A stretch of 64,000 nt of DNA from NCBI GenBank assembly GCA_965178125.1, contig OZ237746.1:1116001-1180000 (forward strand). The letters are read 5' to 3'. Of the stretch, positions 55,121 through 64,000 are shown piece by piece. The DNA is from Bilabrum cf. latius (Eukaryota; Bigyra: Bicosoecida; Bigyra; Bicosoecida). Position 1 is the first letter of the stretch. Every line of letters starts with the position of its first letter. A program made the position numbers and the translations under genes. A model generated the notes under the pieces. It was not told where the DNA came from, did not search any database, and saw nothing but the letters and a program-made list of their open reading frames with translations.

Positions 55121-57086
55121 ATGGCTGCATCTGGAAGGAGTGCCTGCGATGCCGTGCTTGAAGCTAGGAAGAAGGATTATAAGAAGAGTATCACGAAGGA
55201 AGAATCGCGGATGAGCAGGACTTAGACGACGATTTAGATCCGGAAGAAGAAGCAGGAGGAGATGCGCGCGAAGCGCCGCCGACGAGTTGCGCCGTCTCAA
55301 CCGGCCGGATCGGCTGGCGAGGCGGGGACATCATCTGATACAAAGGGTGGTTTCTCTCACGAGATCCGCCCGGTTACCACCGGTCAACTGCCGGAGGAGA
55401 TCTAGGATGCGCACATGGGCATCTACAGATAGCGTGAGCAATCGATCGAACCAGCGTCTCGAAGCGCAGGTGCTGCCACGTTAAAGGACCATGATTTGTT
55501 GTATTAACAACTTGAACATTCCGCTCTACTCCGCTCGCTTTCCTTTGCCTTCGCGTTGTGCTTATGCCGCAGACTTGCTGGGCGAAGACCCGAAGACGCA
55601 GCTGGAGGCTGCATTTTGCGTGCGGAAGCTGCTCTCTAGGGAATCAAGGCCTCCCACAGAGGCATTCCTTAGGACGGGCGTGCTTCGCCGCGTGGTGGAG
55701 CTCATGCAGCACACGAGCGAGGCCCGCATGCAGTTCGAGTGCGCCTGGATCCTGACCAACATCGCCTCCTCGGAGCACACGAGCGTCGTGGTGGAAGCGG
55801 GGGCCATCCCCGTGCTGGCGCACCTGCTCAGAAGCGCAAACGTGGACGTCAGGGAACAGTGCATCTGGTGCCTGGGCAACGTGGCGGGCGACGGGCCCCG
55901 CCTCCGTGACGCCGTGCTCGCCACCGAGCACACGGTGCCCAACATCATCCTCAACATCCAGAACTCGCCCAGGCCCTCCGTGCAGAGGAACGCCGTCTGG
56001 GCACTCTCCAACATGGCCCGCTTCAAGCCGGCGCCCTCCCCCCGGGCCGTCCTCGCCGCCGCAAAGGCCTTCTCGCACCTGGTCATGACCACCTCGGACC
56101 AGGAGGTGCTCGTGGACAGCTGCTGGGGCCTGCAGTACGTCACTGACGCGGGGCCCGAGCTGGTGGATCTCGTGGCTAGGTCTGGCGTGCTGCCCCGGCT
56201 GGTTGGGCTCATGGCGGAGGGCTCCAAGTCGCTGGGCACTCCGGCGGTTCGGTGCGTGGGGAACATCGTCGGTGGAGACGACAGCACGACGGACCGGGCC
56301 ATCGAGGCGGGTATCCTCGAGGCGCTGGGCCGCATGCTGGACTCGCCCAGCAGGAACCACAGGAGGGAGGCCGCATGGGCGCTGTCCAACGTGGCGGCGG
56401 GGACCAAGACCCAGATCGCCAGGCTGTGCAGCACCCCTGGCCTGCTCGCCAAGCTGGTGGAGCGCATGGCCACGGACGACCAGCTGGTGCAGAACGAGGC
56501 GTGCTGGACCATCTGCAACGTGGCCGCCTCGGGCAGCCCCAGCGACGTGCTGTGCCTGGCGCAGGAGGGGGCCATCCGGTCCCTGTGCCTGATGCTCACC
56601 AAGCGGCTGCATAAGGTCCTGCACATCTCGATCGGGGGTCTCACCGCCATCTTCAAGCTGGGCAAGGACAGGGAGGCCAAGGGGCTCTCACCGGCCTTTG
56701 ACGATTTCTACGCCGAGTTCGAGGAGGCCCAGGGGGTGGAGGTCATGGAGGAGCTGCAGGACCTCGATGACGAGGAGCTGGCCAAGAAGGTGGACAAGTT
56801 CGCGGACGAGTTCCTGTGCGTGGAGGACGAGGAAGGCGAGGACGGCATGGGGATGGGAGGGGGCGACGAGAACAACGTGGCCTAGGGCGGACAGGCGTTC
56901 TCCTTCGGGATCACCTCGGGGGCGGCGGCCGCTGCCTCGATGAAGCCGCCGCTGGGGAGCAGCGCTGGGGGAGGGGACGGGTGGGGCAGCTTCGGGCAGG
57001 CGGCCTCGGCTGGCAACACGGCTAGCGCCACTGCCGGCGGAGAGACGGGCGGCTGGGGCGATTTCTCGGGGGCCTCGTGGAACTGA
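55121..57086 (+). CDS. Importin subunit alpha (2 exons, 5 in-frame UAG)
   Basis: Nuclear import adaptor binding classical NLS cargo and importin beta. Predicted 620 residues: exon 1 55121-55469, 103-nt intron, exon 2 55573-57086, TGA end. The N-terminal IBB domain appears only with UAG read as sense: RKKDYKKSITKEESRMSRT-UAG-TTI-UAG-IRKKKQEEMRAKRRRR. The second UAG (55235) stands where plant and fungal importins have E/Q before IRKxKR. Armadillo repeats follow: QLEAAFCVRKLLS, FECAWILTNIASSEHTSVVV, VREQCIWCLGNVAGDGP, NAVWALSNMARFKP, DSCWGLQYVTDAGPE, EAAWALSNVAAGTKTQI and NEACWTICNVAASGSPSD, with the Trp/Asn ladder. After the UAG at 56883 an FG/Gly-rich tail runs to TGA. Other UAGs: 55223, 55403, 55430. 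Identification is certain. Confidence 0.96.
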
Positions 57087-57368
57087 GGTGGGTGGGGTGA
57101 GTCGAGGGCAAGGGGAGACAGGAGCAAGGCTTCAGGTGTGGAGGTAGGCGGGCACGGGCGAGGTGGGCAAGGCCCCAAGATGGGTGTGAGCGGGTACCTG
57201 TGCCACGTATGCATGGTGGATGGGTGGATGGTTAGGGGGGGTGGTCGATTGATCGGGTAAGTACACAGATCGCAATATTGTAAAACCATCTCGCATGACA
57301 CCCAATGCTTCCACTGGCAGCGCACCCACCTCTTGTCAATGATAGTGATGAATGGTGATGGGGCAGCC

Positions 57369-59399
57369 TCAGGCCATCCCTGCAAACCTGCCAGGGCTGA
57401 AGGGGCCCAGATCGACCGCCCTGCTCTTCCCCTCCAGCACCAGCTCGGCCACCGCGCGTCCAGTGGCCGGTGAGAGCAAGATGCCCCAGCACGAGTGCCC
57501 CGCGGCCACGATCACCTGCTCCAGGCCGGGCACCCTGCCCAGCACCGGCATGGAGTCGGGTGTGCCGGGGAGGTAGCAAGCCTGCCTGGCTTCCAGCCCT
57601 GCAACCGCCCAGGACTCGGCCAGCGTCCCGGCCGCCACGCGCACGGAATGTGCCCAGCCGGGGTCCGTCTGCACTGCCCCTGCGCACGCTGGTAGCGGCT
57701 CGGCATCGGGGCCCGCCACCGCGTACACGGTCCCGTCGGGCCTCGGGTACACCTCGATGGAGCCGAGGCGGGGGCGGGTCTTGGGCCAGCTGTTGGGACT
57801 GTCTTCGTCCTTCTCCACCCGCTTCTCCTTCTCCACACGGACCTTCCGTTCCTTGCCCGGGCCGTCTGCTGCGGCGCTTGTTCCCTCTGCTCTGCGCCGC
57901 TTGGGCTCCGGAGCCCCGCCTGCATCGCCTGCATCCTCCTCCTCTGCACCTAGGGACCTGGAGGAGGGCGATGATGCCGATGCTGGCGTACTGCTTGCGA
58001 CTCCGCGTGAGAGTGGCGGCCCTTTGACCACTCCTCGCTTGCGGGCTGATAGCGACACAATCCCTTGCCGCTCTGCACCGCTGGGCGCCCCGGCCCCTGC
58101 CCCTGCACTGGGCTCGTCAGAGAGGGAATTTCGCTGCTTCTCTGCAGCCCCGTGCCCCGTTGCATCTTTGGCATGCAACATGGCCTCCTCAGCGGCTGCC
58201 TCTGCCCTTCGATCTGGGTCATAACCCACGAACAGCGCGCAGGGCGGATCCACGGGCACGGAGGGCCGCAGCACCACGCTGTGGCAGCGAGCCCCGTCCA
58301 CTGGAAGTCGGTAGGAGGAACTTCTTGAGGAACTACTTGGGGACCGCGTGGTCGATCCACCCCCAGTCCCAGTACCACTGCCGGTGCCAGCGCCAGTGGT
58401 GGACCCAGAGCCCAGCATTCCCTTCACCCAGCCCTCCGCCCCTCCCGTCCATGGCCCCATGGCCAGCACGACATGCCTGCACTTGAGCTGAATCGTGGGC
58501 GCCTCGCGCGGGTAAATGCATTCTGCAGAGGCCTCCGCCCGTGCTATCGCTCTACTGCCACTGCCAGTGGCAGCCTCAGGTGCGAAAGGGTCCTGCAGCG
58601 GGGAAGGGGCCATCGGCTCGCGGGAGTGGGGGCCAGGGCTCTCCCCCACTGCCCCTGGCTTCGCGCCCGCTGCTGAGCCTTTGTCCTACCGACGGGGTGG
58701 ACCGGTGGTATGCTCCGGCGCCCCTGCGCGGCTGGCGTCTGGGGGCAGCGATGGCGAGAGCGTGATACGCACGGACTGCTGCCCAGCATCGCCGCTGGAT
58801 ACTCGCTCCAACCCGGAGCACCGTGCTCGAAGAAATGTCACACCTCTGGACGCGGACGCTTGAGCCAAGAATCGTGTGTAGAGCCTAGGATGCACCTGTG
58901 CAGTGTCTATGCTACCGCTGGCACACATCGGGCTGGAGCCGAAGTGGCGTGCATCCAGCCACGGGTACGCTTCCCGGGTCTCTTCTGCGCTGAGAACAGC
59001 GTCGCGGCGCGCTGAGGGGCTCAAAGTGTCTACTGTAGGCGTATCACGTTCCCGATGCGCCCTTGCGATCTTCGTCTGACCTCCCCGATCGGCCGCTAGG
59101 CTCCTCGTGTTCAGTGTTCTGTAGTGTATGTCAAGACCAAACTCTTTGGACGCAACAGCAGCAAGCTCTGGGAACATGGCGTAGCTAGATCTAGCTAAAG
59201 CCTCCCGCGGATCTCCATCACACCACGACTGCGCCAAGAATCCGCCCGAGCGGCCGCTCGCAGCAGCTGCGATCTCGCACGGTTCCACCACGCATATCCT
59301 ACATTTCGGGTCCTTCTAGGACAAGAAGTAAGAGCATGAGCACCCAATCACCCCTGCACCCACTATCACTACATCGTATTCGAGCAAAGGGCCTGCCAT
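57369..59399 (-). CDS. DAO-family FAD-dependent oxidoreductase, TDA3/FOXRED-like (2 in-frame UAG)
   Basis: Predicted 676 residues, one exon, TGA end. It begins MAGPLLEYDVVIVGAGVIG with the dinucleotide motif GAGVIG, then CSCSYFLS-UAG-KDPKCRICVVEP, so the first UAG (59316) sits between the first helix and second strand of the Rossmann fold, inside the domain. AAAASGRSGGFLAQSWCDG is the typical post-Rossmann FAD contact. The end (LPGTPDSMPVLGRVPGLEQV, AAGHSCWGILLSPATGRAVA) closely matches the TDA3/FOXRED group of D-amino-acid-oxidase-fold enzymes. The second UAG (58686) lies in a proline-rich insertion. Low-complexity insertions (about 58390, 57800-58100) enlarge it from the usual 400-500 residues. 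Substrate unknown. Confidence 0.85.
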
Positions 59400-59545
59400 A
59401 GTGCAGCGGTGTACTCGTAGGAGACCCTGGACGTGGATTGCCCATGGTGCTCAGGCTCCGGGTCCGGGTCCCGACATCAGTGCAGGACGAATATTGGCGT
59501 GTCATTCTAGAGCCTACACTTGTGCTGCAATAGCTGAAAAAGTAT

Positions 59546-62500
59546 TCATGTGCAACCCACCAGGTCCGACCCAGCAGCCACGGAGCGAATGGTCGCCGAC
59601 AGGCTGGTGCCCGGCAGCCTCGTGTTGAGGGTCCCGCGGCACCCCAGCGCCCCGCAGCGGCAAGGGGCCACGCCCTCCCCCCGCGGGAACGAGTAGTCGT
59701 ACGTCAGCTCCTCGCCCACTGCGATGTCTCGCGAGGCATAGAAAAACATCCGGCCCAGCCGCACGGGGGGACGAGGAGGGCATGCCCCTGTCCCACCGGC
59801 AGGGAGCTAGCCCTAGCCCTAGCCCTAGCCCTAGTTCCTGCCCACCTGCAGCCGCAGCCGCAGCCGAGGGCTCACAGGGGACAGCGCCCGGACGCCTTCT
59901 TCCTCGGTCACCAGCTGGGGAGGCAGCAGCTCGCATTCTGACTCCGGGTCGTGACCTGGAGGCGGCTCGAACGAGGCCCCGCTGGGAGCGTCGATGAGCC
60001 TGTTGCCCGCGTAGCCTGACACAGCAGAGGCAGGGGCAGGGGCAGAGGCAGCTGCCCGCTGGCCCTCTGCCTGCATCCATGCCTCCTCAACCTCGTGGTC
60101 GGACAGTGTGTTGATGGCGTAGCAGTTCGGCTCGCAGCTGTGGTTGAGGTACCTGGCCGTGCACCCCGCCGTGGTGGCGTCGATCACCGCATCTGGTCCT
60201 GCCCTGAACATGTAGTCAGCCATGCCGTGAGCCTCGTACTCCCGCTGCCGCTTGGCCGCTTCTGCGTTGGAGACCACCTGCCCCTTGTACTCCGCGATCA
60301 CGTCGTTCTTCTAGATGTCCCTTGTGGCGAACAGGCCCAGCCCGTCGATGCGGGAAGCGCCCACTCTCAGGTGGCGCAGGTTCCACTGGGCGCGCCTCTG
60401 CGAGCAAACAAGACAAGGAAAGCACAGGAACCAAGGACAGAGGATGAAGAAATCGAGGAGGAGGCAGCGATGGAGCCAGAGACGCAGTTGGGATGATGCA
60501 GGGGAAGGCGTCAAAGGGCCACTGAGGGAGAAACAGAGAAACAGCGAGACACGATCGTTCCGACTCACCGCAAGAAGCGACACTGGCGTGAATTTTTCAG
60601 GGGCAGCCGCCCCCCTGCGGTGCCGCACGAAGTCCACCACCACAGGCCCGTAGTCCGGCAGCCTGGTGGACGCGAACTGCTCCAGCCGAGGGTGGATGCG
60701 GCTGCTGGCCTCCCCGCTTAGGGGGGCGCTGGCGTGCTGCAGGAATGTGGGAGCGTCGTTCACGTCGTGCGACGGACCCGATGAGCTACCTCCTTCTTGC
60801 ACCGCGCAGTCGCTGTGCATTTCCTCCCTGATGCGAGCCGCGAGCAGCGGCAGCCTGGATTGGAGCCTCGCCATCTCGGCGGCCTGGCCCGCGGGCATCG
60901 TCCTGCTCGACACTGCCCCGCCGCCGCTCGTGCCCCCGGGCGGCCGCATGCTCGCCAGAAGGGCCTCCCGCTGCGACTCGGCCACGGCTGCCAGCGCGTC
61001 TGCCTCCAGCTGGTCGAGTCCGTCCTCGCCGACGGGGAACTACGTGCCCTTGCCTTCTGTCGCAGAGCCACGTTCCTCGCTTCTCACTGTGCCTCCGTGT
61101 CCGCCTGCCTCTTCGGCGTGGGCTCGAGAGAAACACGCCTGTGCCTGAGCATACCCTCTCAGTGCGGCCTCTTCCGCCTCCGCCAATCCCACCACCAAGT
61201 CCTCCTCGGCGGGTGCAGCGAACTGCAGCATGGCCTCCAGACGGACGTCCCCCGCGGCGAGGAGCGGGAGGTTGGTTGCGGCCGTGGAAGGACCCCCGTG
61301 ATGCCCCTGCTGCAGGCCCCGTGCGAGCAGGGCGCTGACGGGGCGCTGAGGGCCGTGCAGCAGGATACAATTCACTGCAGCGTCGTGGAGCTGCAGCGCA
61401 GACGGGCCATCCGCATCGCCCCACAGCCCCGTTCGATAGTTCCTCCCGAGGGCGAGCGCGTAGCTGGCGACGGGGGGCGTGTCTGGGCCAATGGCGTGCT
61501 TCTGGTCGGGGGAGCCTGGCGCCGGCGGTCCTCCGCTGGACCCCTTATTATCGTCACCACCGTCAGCAGCACCTTGGCCCTGGCCCTGGCCCCTCAAGAT
61601 GTACTGCGTCCCTTTCGGCCCCAGCACCATGCAAAGGAAGGGACTGGACAGGAGAATCCGGGCTGCGCTGCGCTGCTGCTCGACCCCGCTGTCGCCAGCA
61701 CGGCTGTCCTCGCCATCACCAGCTGCTGACCCCCCGTCATCTTCTGCGTCCAGCTTGCATGCGGCAGCCACCGCTTGCATGCATCCCTCCCACCCGCCCG
61801 CGAGGTCACAAGCCACGGCAGGGGCGACATCGCCCAGCACGCGACCCCCATGCACCCGATCCGCAGCCAGCATCAGCACGTCGTGCCGAACCAGGTCCCG
61901 GAGGCAGCGGGCCGTGCCCAACCACGACCACGCGGGCGGCACAGCACCCTCGGCACCCTCTCCATGCGCCACCTTCCCCTTCCACTGCCTCTGCAGCCAA
62001 GCAAATTGCTCCCCCCACAGCTGCCGCACCGCCGCACACCTGGCACACGCCAGCCGGGCCGACCGCACGGCCTGCTGCCGCAAGAGCACAGCGGCCGATA
62101 CGCTCGACTGCACCAGCTGCCCCGTCGGCAGCATGGCCGTCACCGCTAGACCCTCCTCGCACACGTGGTGGTGCCCGTGCAGGCAGGACTCGCAGGTCAC
62201 GGGGGCCCCCGAGGCGAGGAAACACCCCATGTGGGGGTCTCTCGCCGCGCTGGGGGTACGGGACAGCAGCACGAGCTGCCCCGGGTTCATGTCGTTGGCG
62301 GGCAGGCCACGCAAGAAGGGAAGCAAGTGCTGCCCGGCGATCCGACCCAGCAGCTCCAGAGCCTGCGACTGAACGTCCTGTTGCTGCGAGCCACTGCTGC
62401 TTCCCGATGACACTGACGTATCGGCGCTACTACCACCACCACCGCCACCACCTGTGTCCCATCTCTGGACAAGTGCCCCGGCCAGGGCACCCACGGTGGT

Positions 62501-64000
62501 GACGGGCGTGGCCGAGATTGACGCAGCCCCTTTCCTTACCACGGCCAGCGGGAACTGCTGCTGCAGGTGCTGTGGTAGCACGGTGCGCCTGGGGCCGGGC
62601 TTGAGGGAGGGCCCCCCATCCCTGATGAGCTTTTCCACCGCTGCCATAGCCACCGCGTCGTTGCGCGAGTCGAAGCTGTGCAAGCCCGTCGCGGTACGGA
62701 TCGGGTTGCTTGCATCTCTCAGGTCGGTGGCAGCCTCCTGCAGCAGGGACCGAGTCAGGCGGGCCATCTGCGCAAGGCCGTGCGTCAGGCGCTCCGACCG
62801 ACCCGTCAATGTCGATGCGCTGCCGCTGGACGGGGCCGGAGACCCGCCTCCGCGCAGCACCGGGAGGTGACAGGCGCCGAATCGGGCGGCATGCTCCATC
62901 CACAGCTGGCCCAGCAGCGAATCGTCGGCCGGAGTGCGGACGATCGCGCGCGATAGGGCGCCTCCTGGGAGACTACTAGCATCGGTGCCCGGGCCGGCCC
63001 CACGTGCGAGCGCGGTGCCCTATCGCATGCAGCTGACCGCAGGCGCCGAGACGATCCGCAGGCAGCTCTGGCCAGCAACCCGAGGCTCTCGCCCGCACCT
63101 GACCATGGCGCGCAGCAGCCCGGCATGGGAGTGCCTCGGGTCACTGGCCTCGCGCTGCACCGCGCGCTCGCCCAGGCCCGACCACACATGGGGTACACCT
63201 GTCCCGATAGACCCAGAGTCGGCGATCTGCCCGACTCCAACCGCACCGGATGGGCTGCCCCCCTCGCTGCCGGCCGCAATGATCCCCCTCAGCCCCGCCT
63301 CGGTCCCGTCCCAGCCAGGGAGACTCAAGGGCACCTCTGGTTCCATGCCTACGTGCAGCCAGGTGCTGGTCGAAGAGACCTACCCACTGCTTGAAGCAGC
63401 GCCGTTGAGATGCCGTGGCACCCCTGCCTTTCCCGCGGTGGACCCATGCAGTCCTTGAGCATCATCATCTTCTTCTCCTTGTTCGTCCTCTTCGCTGTCC
63501 TGGCTGTTCTCATCATCGTCCGCCCATTCGGCTCGTTTCTTCGCTTCGGCAATCGCCGCCACGGCCACTTCTTGGACATCAGCACCCAAGTACGGCAGCC
63601 CCTCCAGCTCCTTGACGGCAGAAACATAGCCTAGCGTGCCTTGGTCGCGATTGGGGTCATAGGGCAGAGGCTGGCCCCCTGCACGGGCCCCACCCAGATG
63701 TCCACGCGATTGACTTGTTCCCAGCGGCGGCTGGTCGCTCGTTGAGTCGGACGTGGCCGATCCCCGGTCCCATTCCACGGAGTCTCCACCTTCCCCTGCA
63801 TCGTCCTGGTTCTCGTCCCCATCTTCGTCCGATGCCAGCTGCGCGCGTCGCCGAACCGGCCGTGAGCTCCGGCGCAGGCCGGTGGGCTGCACTGGGGACA
63901 CTTCAGCGGAGTCTGCGGTGCTGGAGGCCGCTGCCGACGCGACAGACCCTGTCGCCGAAGGACTCCTTCCATCTCCCTTTCCTCTTCCCCCCGCCCCCGC
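59546..64000 (-). CDS. KMT2/trithorax-like SET-domain protein, 5' end beyond the window (9 in-frame UAG)
   Basis: At least 1427 residues; the frame stays open to the window edge, so the N-terminus is missing. Exons here are to 60569 and 60397-59546 (171-nt intron, gtgagt...ctcgcag). SET motifs: [71 protein letters not shown] (cofactor NHSC), [16 protein letters not shown] (catalytic Tyr), and post-[17 protein letters not shown] roughly 160-residue insertion containing five UAG-GGC/CTC units splits the SET domain before the C-terminal part. Upstream is a Cys/His cluster ([14 protein letters not shown] ... CARCAAV) that could be a zinc module. UAGs: 63380, 63020, 61040, 60311, 59831, 59825, 59819, 59813, 59807. 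Likely an H3K4-type histone methyltransferase by similarity; specificity is inferred. Confidence 0.85.
59807..59833 (-). repeat. (TAG-GGC)4-TAG in-frame repeat in the SET gene
   Basis: The minus strand reads AAC TAG GGC TAG GGC TAG GGC TAG GGC TAG CTC in the SET frame: five UAG codons alternating with Gly, equal to Gln-Gly repeats written elsewhere with CAG (29200-29270). The frame continues into YDYSF and the post-SET motif. Confidence 0.9.

Noticed and set aside
1-64000. Interpretation of the fragmented genes as pseudogenes
   Set aside because: The only disruptions are TAG; no TAA, TGA or frameshift interrupts any of the 23 gene models, and conserved motifs are intact on both sides. Decay would not choose one stop codon.
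1-64000. Programmed read-through, selenocysteine or pyrrolysine
   Set aside because: The number (93), spacing (five in 27 bases), presence in unrelated housekeeping genes and absence of UAG as terminator fit a reassigned codon. Selenocysteine uses UGA, which terminates here. Pyrrolysine is confined to methylamine-type enzymes of archaea and some bacteria.
1-64000. Search by eye for tRNA, rRNA, CRISPR and insertion sequences
   Set aside because: No cloverleaf with a recognisable TTCRA arm, no rRNA, no regularly spaced direct repeats and no transposase were found. A CUA-anticodon tRNA-Gln, which the code requires, is not visible in this window.

Overview
The window is nuclear DNA from a GC-rich, gene-dense microbial eukaryote. 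The evidence is short GT-AG introns (about 90 to 230 nt, often gtgag...cgcag), a cytosolic ribosomal protein uS8 gene, importin alpha, SNARE, coatomer-type, WD40 and SET-domain genes, intergenic gaps mostly of 75 to 350 bases, and long Ala/Gly/Ser/Pro-rich disordered insertions. I cannot place the organism from sequence alone. The gene set (a plant-gamma-like PI3/4-kinase, a PIG-Z mannosyltransferase, a NEK1-type kinase, an uncharacterised tandem family) fits a free-living protist or alga.

The central observation is that TAG is not a stop codon here. Read with the standard code, most genes break into adjacent same-frame fragments separated only by TAG. Read with TAG as sense, they become single genes whose conserved domains run across the TAG codons, and each ends at TGA (19 of 23 visible ends) or TAA (4 of 23). 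I count 93 in-frame TAG codons in 19 of 23 genes and no gene ending at TAG. Glutamine is the best-supported meaning. TAG occupies the invariant Gln of the PIG-Z HPDExxQ motif. It replaces CAG in one member of a paralogous pair. It arises inside CAG-TCC repeats and beside polyglutamine runs. It also sits at an E/Q position of the importin-alpha IBB domain. The inferred code is UAG = Gln with UAA and UGA kept as stops. Predicted lengths below use this code.

Layout. 88-3403 (+) NEK1-like kinase. 4008-7625 (+) and 7695-9887 (+) two multi-pass proteins with Thr/Pro-rich spacers. 10051-11316 (+) GH88/GH105-type glycoside hydrolase. 11538-13132 (-) DCAF13/SOF1. 13281-13870 (+) ribosomal protein uS8. 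14153-16930 (-) sucrase/ferredoxin-like (thioredoxin-like Fe-S) protein. 17123-18029 (+) membrin/GOSR2 SNARE. 18250-20388 (-) AIF/FSP1-type flavoprotein. About 20999-29652 (+) a giant PI3/4-kinase with about 1,500 residues inserted in its catalytic core. 29733-30287 (-) zeta-COP-like longin protein. 30386-33265 and 33622-36162 (+) tandem copies of an unrecognised family with conversion-like identity tracts. 36355-38133 (-) membrane alpha/beta hydrolase. 38295-41243 (+) PIG-Z. 41489-45320 (+) RhoGAP. 45549-48707 (+) leucine-rich-repeat protein. 48833-52855 (-) EXO1. 53013-53480 (+) small basic orphan. 53556-54974 (-) LYR plus AlgH/YqgE fusion. 55121-57086 (+) importin alpha. 57369-59399 (-) FAD-dependent oxidoreductase. 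59546 to beyond 64000 (-) KMT2-like SET protein.

The genes do not form one pathway. They are ordinary housekeeping and surface genes arranged as divergent and convergent pairs, and the shared feature is the altered code. UAG is absent from uS8, DCAF13, the GH105 gene and the zeta-COP-like gene. It is commonest in disordered tails and inserts, with a minority at conserved positions.
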